A stretch of DNA of 7,582 nucleotides from Xanthobacteraceae bacterium. GTDB taxonomy: Bacteria; Pseudomonadota; Alphaproteobacteria; Rhizobiales; Xanthobacteraceae. The position numbers and the translations under genes were made by a program. The stretch's first letter is position 1, and every line of letters starts with the position of its first letter. Of the stretch, positions 5,511 through 7,582 are shown piece after piece. The stretch covers positions 1 through 7,582 of the forward strand of contig JASHXX010000167.1 in assembly GCA_030043335.1 (NCBI GenBank). Reading direction: 5' to 3'. A model generated the notes under the pieces. It saw only the letters and a program-made list of their open reading frames with translations, was not told the DNA's origin and searched no databases.

Positions 5511-5975
5511 ATGACGACGCCGGTTGAATTGGTGCAATCGCTCATTTCCAATCCGATCAACCTCGAACACGTGCGCAGCCTGACCACCGCGGACGTCACC
5601 TATGTATCGTTGAACTTCGACAATCCCGAACTGCACGAGGTGCTTCCCTGGGCGGGCACAAATCGCGGCCCGCAGAGTATCGTCGACACGTTCAAGGGCA
5701 TCGGCCGGGTTTGGGAGACGAAGGCGTTTGAGGTGAGAGACGTAATCGCCAATGAACAGAGCGTCGCGATGTTCGGAAGCTTTACCTACAAAACGCGCAC
5801 GCTTGGCAAGGAGATTACTTCTCCCTTCGCGCTGCTCGCCAGGGTGACATCCGGCAAGATCAGCTACGTCCAGTTCTTGGAGGATACGTTTGGTACCGCC
5901 GGCAGCTTCCGTGCATCCGGCACGTGGCACTTCCGTGGTGTCGCAACCGGAGGCGATATCAGGGTGGGTTCTTGA
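5511..5975 (+). CDS. Second NTF2-like (SnoaL/ketosteroid-isomerase-related) protein
   Basis: This 154-residue protein appears to have an NTF2 fold. The N-terminal helix PVELVQSLISNPINLEHVRS precedes VTYVSLNF (29-36), the pocket segment LPWAGTNRGPQSIVDTFKGI (45-64), the paired strands VRDVIANEQSVAMFGSFTY (75-93) and the last strands FALLARVTSGKISYVQFLED (106-125). The pattern 'laRvtdGKI...f.Dt' is typical of the ketosteroid-isomerase-like COG3631 group. It is clearly different in sequence from the preceding SnoaL-fold protein, so it is not a recent duplicate. AGGAGAGG (5498-5505) lies 5 nt before the ATG. An 83-nt gap (5428-5510) without a visible terminator separates the two, so it is probably the last gene of the SDR transcript. 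Its catalytic role is unknown. The tail after about residue 132 has no family match that I recognise. Confidence 0.8.
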   Translation: MTTPVELVQSLISNPINLEHVRSLTTADVTYVSLNFDNPELHEVLPWAGTNRGPQSIVDTFKGIGRVWETKAFEVRDVIANEQSVAMFGSFTYKTRTLGKEITSPFALLARVTSGKISYVQFLEDTFGTAGSFRASGTWHFRGVATGGDIRVGS

Positions 5976-5978
5976 TTT

Positions 5979-6016
5979 GTCACGAAAGGCATCTGCCGCC
6001 CGGGGCGCCGCGTGAC
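5979..6016. terminator. Possible bidirectional terminator between convergent genes
   Basis: GTCACG (5979-5984) and CGTGAC (6011-6016) form a 6-bp inverted repeat enclosing a GC-rich core (GCCGCCCGGGGCGCC) that can pair further. It lies in the 54-nt gap between the second SnoaL-fold gene and the leftward glycosylase gene, where a shared terminator is expected. No strong U-tract is present, so confidence is low. Confidence 0.25.
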
Positions 6017-6029
6017 CCATCACGGTTTC

Positions 6030-6686
6030 TTAATCGAGGTGGCTGCGCACCCGGGCAAAAACCTGGCGGAACATTTTCGGCGTGAGCACGCCGGTTGAGG
6101 TGTTGAGCCGGGAGCAATGATAGCTGTCGAACAGCGCGACCGCACCGATCATGTGTTCGCCGCCATGGGCAAAGGCGTAGTCGCTCCCCTTGGCGGCGAG
6201 CGCAGCGACGAAGGTGTCGTGCGCCACGCGCCCTAGCGCGACCGCGGCGCGCAGCCTCGTCATTTCGCCGATGGTCGCGGTGAGAAACCCGCGGCAGGTC
6301 GCAATTTCCTGCGGCGTCGGCTTGTTCTCCGGCGGCACGCAGCGCACGGCGTTGGTGATGCGGCAATCGAGAAGGGTGAGGCCGTCATCAGGCTGCGCCG
6401 CATAGTTACCTTCGGCAAATCCGAATTCCTTGAGCGTGGCGTAGAGCAGATCGCCGGCATAGTCGCCGGTAAAGGGCCGTCCGGTGCGGTTGGCGCCGCG
6501 CAGGCCCGGTGCGAGACCGACGACCAGGAGCCGCGCCTCAATCGGCCCGAACGAGGGAACCGGAGCGTTGAACCAGTCCGGCTGGCGCTTGCGCCAGTCA
6601 TCGCGAAAGGCGACGAGGCGCGGACAGAGCGGACAATTGCGGCCCGGCTTGCCGGACTCGCGCGCGGCCGCGGCCATTGCCGCCAT
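6030..6686 (-). CDS. Uracil-DNA glycosylase, family 5 (UdgB-like), [4Fe-4S]
   Basis: This 218-residue base-excision repair enzyme of family 5 removes uracil, and in studied members hypoxanthine or other deaminated bases, from DNA. Motif A is GLAPGLRGANRTGRPFTGD (57-75). It has GANRTG and no acidic or Asn catalytic residue, as in UDGb and unlike family 4. The distal motif SYHCSRLNTSTGVLTPKMF (188-206) matches the family-5 H-x-S-x-x-N-T block. Cysteines C18, C21 (CPLC), C116 (RCVPP) and C131 (ATCRGF) are the expected iron-sulfur ligands. Its ATG directly abuts the NYN stop codon (0 nt), so translation is probably coupled. An ATG three codons later is an alternative start. It converges with the SnoaL-fold gene. 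Confidence 0.95.
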   Translation of the reverse strand: MAAMAAAARESGKPGRNCPLCPRLVAFRDDWRKRQPDWFNAPVPSFGPIEARLLVVGLAPGLRGANRTGRPFTGDYAGDLLYATLKEFGFAEGNYAAQPDDGLTLLDCRITNAVRCVPPENKPTPQEIATCRGFLTATIGEMTRLRAAVALGRVAHDTFVAALAAKGSDYAFAHGGEHMIGAVALFDSYHCSRLNTSTGVLTPKMFRQVFARVRSHLD

Positions 6687-7352
6687 CTAGTCTTCGTCGA
6701 ACTCGTCCTCGACCTCGACTTCGACGCGCGGCGAGGGGCTGCGCTGGAGGAATTGCGGGGTGTGGCGTTGTTCCCGCGGCTCTCTTGGCTCCCGCATTTC
6801 CCGCGGCTCGCGCGTCGGGCGCTCGGCCGGATCGCGGCCGATCTTGCCTTGCAACTCGATGATGTCGATGAACTGGTCGGCCTGGCGGCGCAGCTCGTCC
6901 GCCACCATCGGCGGCTGGGTGGAGATCGTCGACACCACGATGACGCGCACGCCGCGGCGCTGCACCGCCTCGACCAGCGAGCGGAAATCACCGTCACCCG
7001 AGAACAGCACCATCTGGTCGATATGCGGCGCGATCTCCATGGCGTCGACCGCGAGCTCGATGTCCATATTGCCCTTGACCTTGCGCCGGCCGGTCTGATC
7101 GACGAATTCCTTGGTCGCCTTGGTGACCACGGTGTAGCCATTGTAGTCGAGCCAATCGATCAACGGCCGGATCGAAGAGTATTCCTGATCTTCGATCACC
7201 GCGGTGTAGTAGAACGCCCGCACCAGATAGCCGCGGTTCTGAAACTCGCGCAGCAGTCGCTTATAGTCGATATCGAAGCCGAGCGATTTTGCCGTTGCGT
7301 AAAGGTTGGCGCCGTCAATGAATAGCGCGATTTTCTCGATCTGTGCCGACAT
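6687..7352 (-). CDS. NYN-domain putative RNase (LabA/DUF88-like)
   Basis: This 221-residue protein has a PIN-like NYN domain (about 5-165). The acidic residues expected to hold the catalytic metal are present: D13 (LFIDGANLY), D97 and D103 (GNMDIELAVDAM), and D120 and D122 (LFSGDGDF). KVKG before N95 is also typical of the LabA-like group. Such proteins are predicted to be metal-dependent ribonucleases acting on RNA in the cytoplasm. The domain is followed by a low-complexity tail: REPREMREPREPREQR (181-196), a short linker, and the acidic end EVEVEDEFDED (211-221). The tail is probably disordered and may bind RNA or partners. The ribosome binding site is weak (GAGAGA, 5-10 nt before the ATG). 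The glycosylase gene follows with no gap. In related genomes this gene commonly precedes rpoZ and relA/spoT (from memory), which are not seen in this window. Confidence 0.93.
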   Translation of the reverse strand: MSAQIEKIALFIDGANLYATAKSLGFDIDYKRLLREFQNRGYLVRAFYYTAVIEDQEYSSIRPLIDWLDYNGYTVVTKATKEFVDQTGRRKVKGNMDIELAVDAMEIAPHIDQMVLFSGDGDFRSLVEAVQRRGVRVIVVSTISTQPPMVADELRRQADQFIDIIELQGKIGRDPAERPTREPREMREPREPREQRHTPQFLQRSPSPRVEVEVEDEFDED

Positions 7353-7582
7353 GGGGTCTCTCGCGATGTGTCTGGTCGTGAAACCGGATCGGCCAGGAAT
7401 GAATCGGCGTTTCCGGTATCGTTTTTAAAACAGGTTTACTCACCGGGAATGCTTCGACGCGAACTACTCTCGGATTTGCAATAGCATGTCACCAACGCCA
7501 CGGGGCACACATTTTGGGCATAACAATCCTTGCGGAACCCATATGCCGTGAGAGCCCCGCGCAGGCACTGCGGCACGCCGTC
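7353..7582. other. Upstream region of the NYN gene and right edge
   Basis: These 230 nt are mostly non-coding. They must hold the promoter of the leftward NYN-glycosylase pair, but I could not fix a -35/-10 by eye. A short inverted repeat ACCGGA/TCCGGT (7383-7388 / 7412-7417) and an AT-rich patch TTTTTAAAA (7422-7430) are visible. Positions 7436-7582 may be the end of a small gene (separate entry). No tRNA or other RNA gene is seen. Confidence 0.5.
7436..7582 (-). CDS. Possible C-terminal fragment of a small Cys-rich protein (partial)
   Basis: On the minus strand a frame is open from the right window edge to a TAA at 7436-7438, giving 48 residues. It contains CLRGALTAYGFRKDCYAQNV, then CPVALVTCYCKSES, with five cysteines in 35 residues. 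Its start, if any, is outside the window. The spaced cysteines suggest a small secreted disulfide-rich protein, but the stretch is short and could be open by chance. I do not recognise a family. It would lie on the same strand as the NYN gene, 84 nt upstream of it. Confidence 0.3.
   Translation of the reverse strand, partial: DGVPQCLRGALTAYGFRKDCYAQNVCPVALVTCYCKSESSSRRSIPGE

Noticed and set aside
2962..6007. Direct 8-bp match CCGGGGCG at 2962-2969 and 6000-6007 flanking the LysR-SDR-SnoaL block, as a possible target-site duplication
   Set aside because: An 8-mer of only G and C is expected by chance in this GC-rich DNA. No terminal inverted repeats or transposase accompany it.
6260..7141. 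A 293-codon minus-strand frame overlapping the NYN and glycosylase genes
   Set aside because: It is Ser/Arg-rich low-complexity translation in a shadow frame of two well-identified genes.

Overview
The window is GC-rich, densely coded DNA from what looks like an alphaproteobacterium of the order Hyphomicrobiales (Bradyrhizobium/Rhodopseudomonas/Xanthobacteraceae-like). The basis is protein similarity recalled by eye: SmpB, the family-5 uracil-DNA glycosylase and the LabA/DUF88-type NYN protein all look typical of that group. A 'cctccccgc...gcggggagg...ccatgcgaagcatgg' interspersed repeat at the left edge also fits. No database search was possible.

Layout. Positions 15-156 hold a structured intergenic repeat that ends about 10 nt before the ribosome binding site of mscL. 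Then comes a tightly packed rightward run: mscL (mechanosensitive channel), smpB (tmRNA partner), a small VOC/glyoxalase-fold protein, a PrxQ/BCP-like peroxiredoxin and a periplasmic-binding-fold protein that lacks a signal peptide. Junctions are 16 nt, 0 nt, a 4-nt ATGA overlap and 34 nt, so the run is probably one transcript. It couples ribosome rescue to stress or detoxification functions.

The second block is a divergent regulatory cassette. A LysR-family regulator points left. An SDR oxidoreductase and two different NTF2/SnoaL-fold proteins point right. The 116-nt region between lysR and the SDR gene contains a perfect 11-bp inverted repeat (3942-3952 / 3995-4005), the best operator candidate in the window, and a second hairpin just before the SDR ribosome binding site. 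The SDR is notable because the catalytic Tyr of YxxxK is Ser. The cassette may make or degrade a small carbonyl or polyketide-like compound, but its substrate cannot be read from the sequence.

The third block is leftward: a NYN-domain putative RNase followed with zero spacing by a [4Fe-4S] family-5 uracil-DNA glycosylase. From memory of related genomes, smpB, the glycosylase and the NYN gene often lie close together. The VOC/Prx/binding-protein genes and the LysR/SDR/SnoaL cassette may therefore be accessory insertions into a conserved neighbourhood. The last 230 nt hold the NYN upstream region and possibly the C-terminal end of a small Cys-rich protein entering from the right. I see no RNA gene, CRISPR array, insertion sequence or phage gene.
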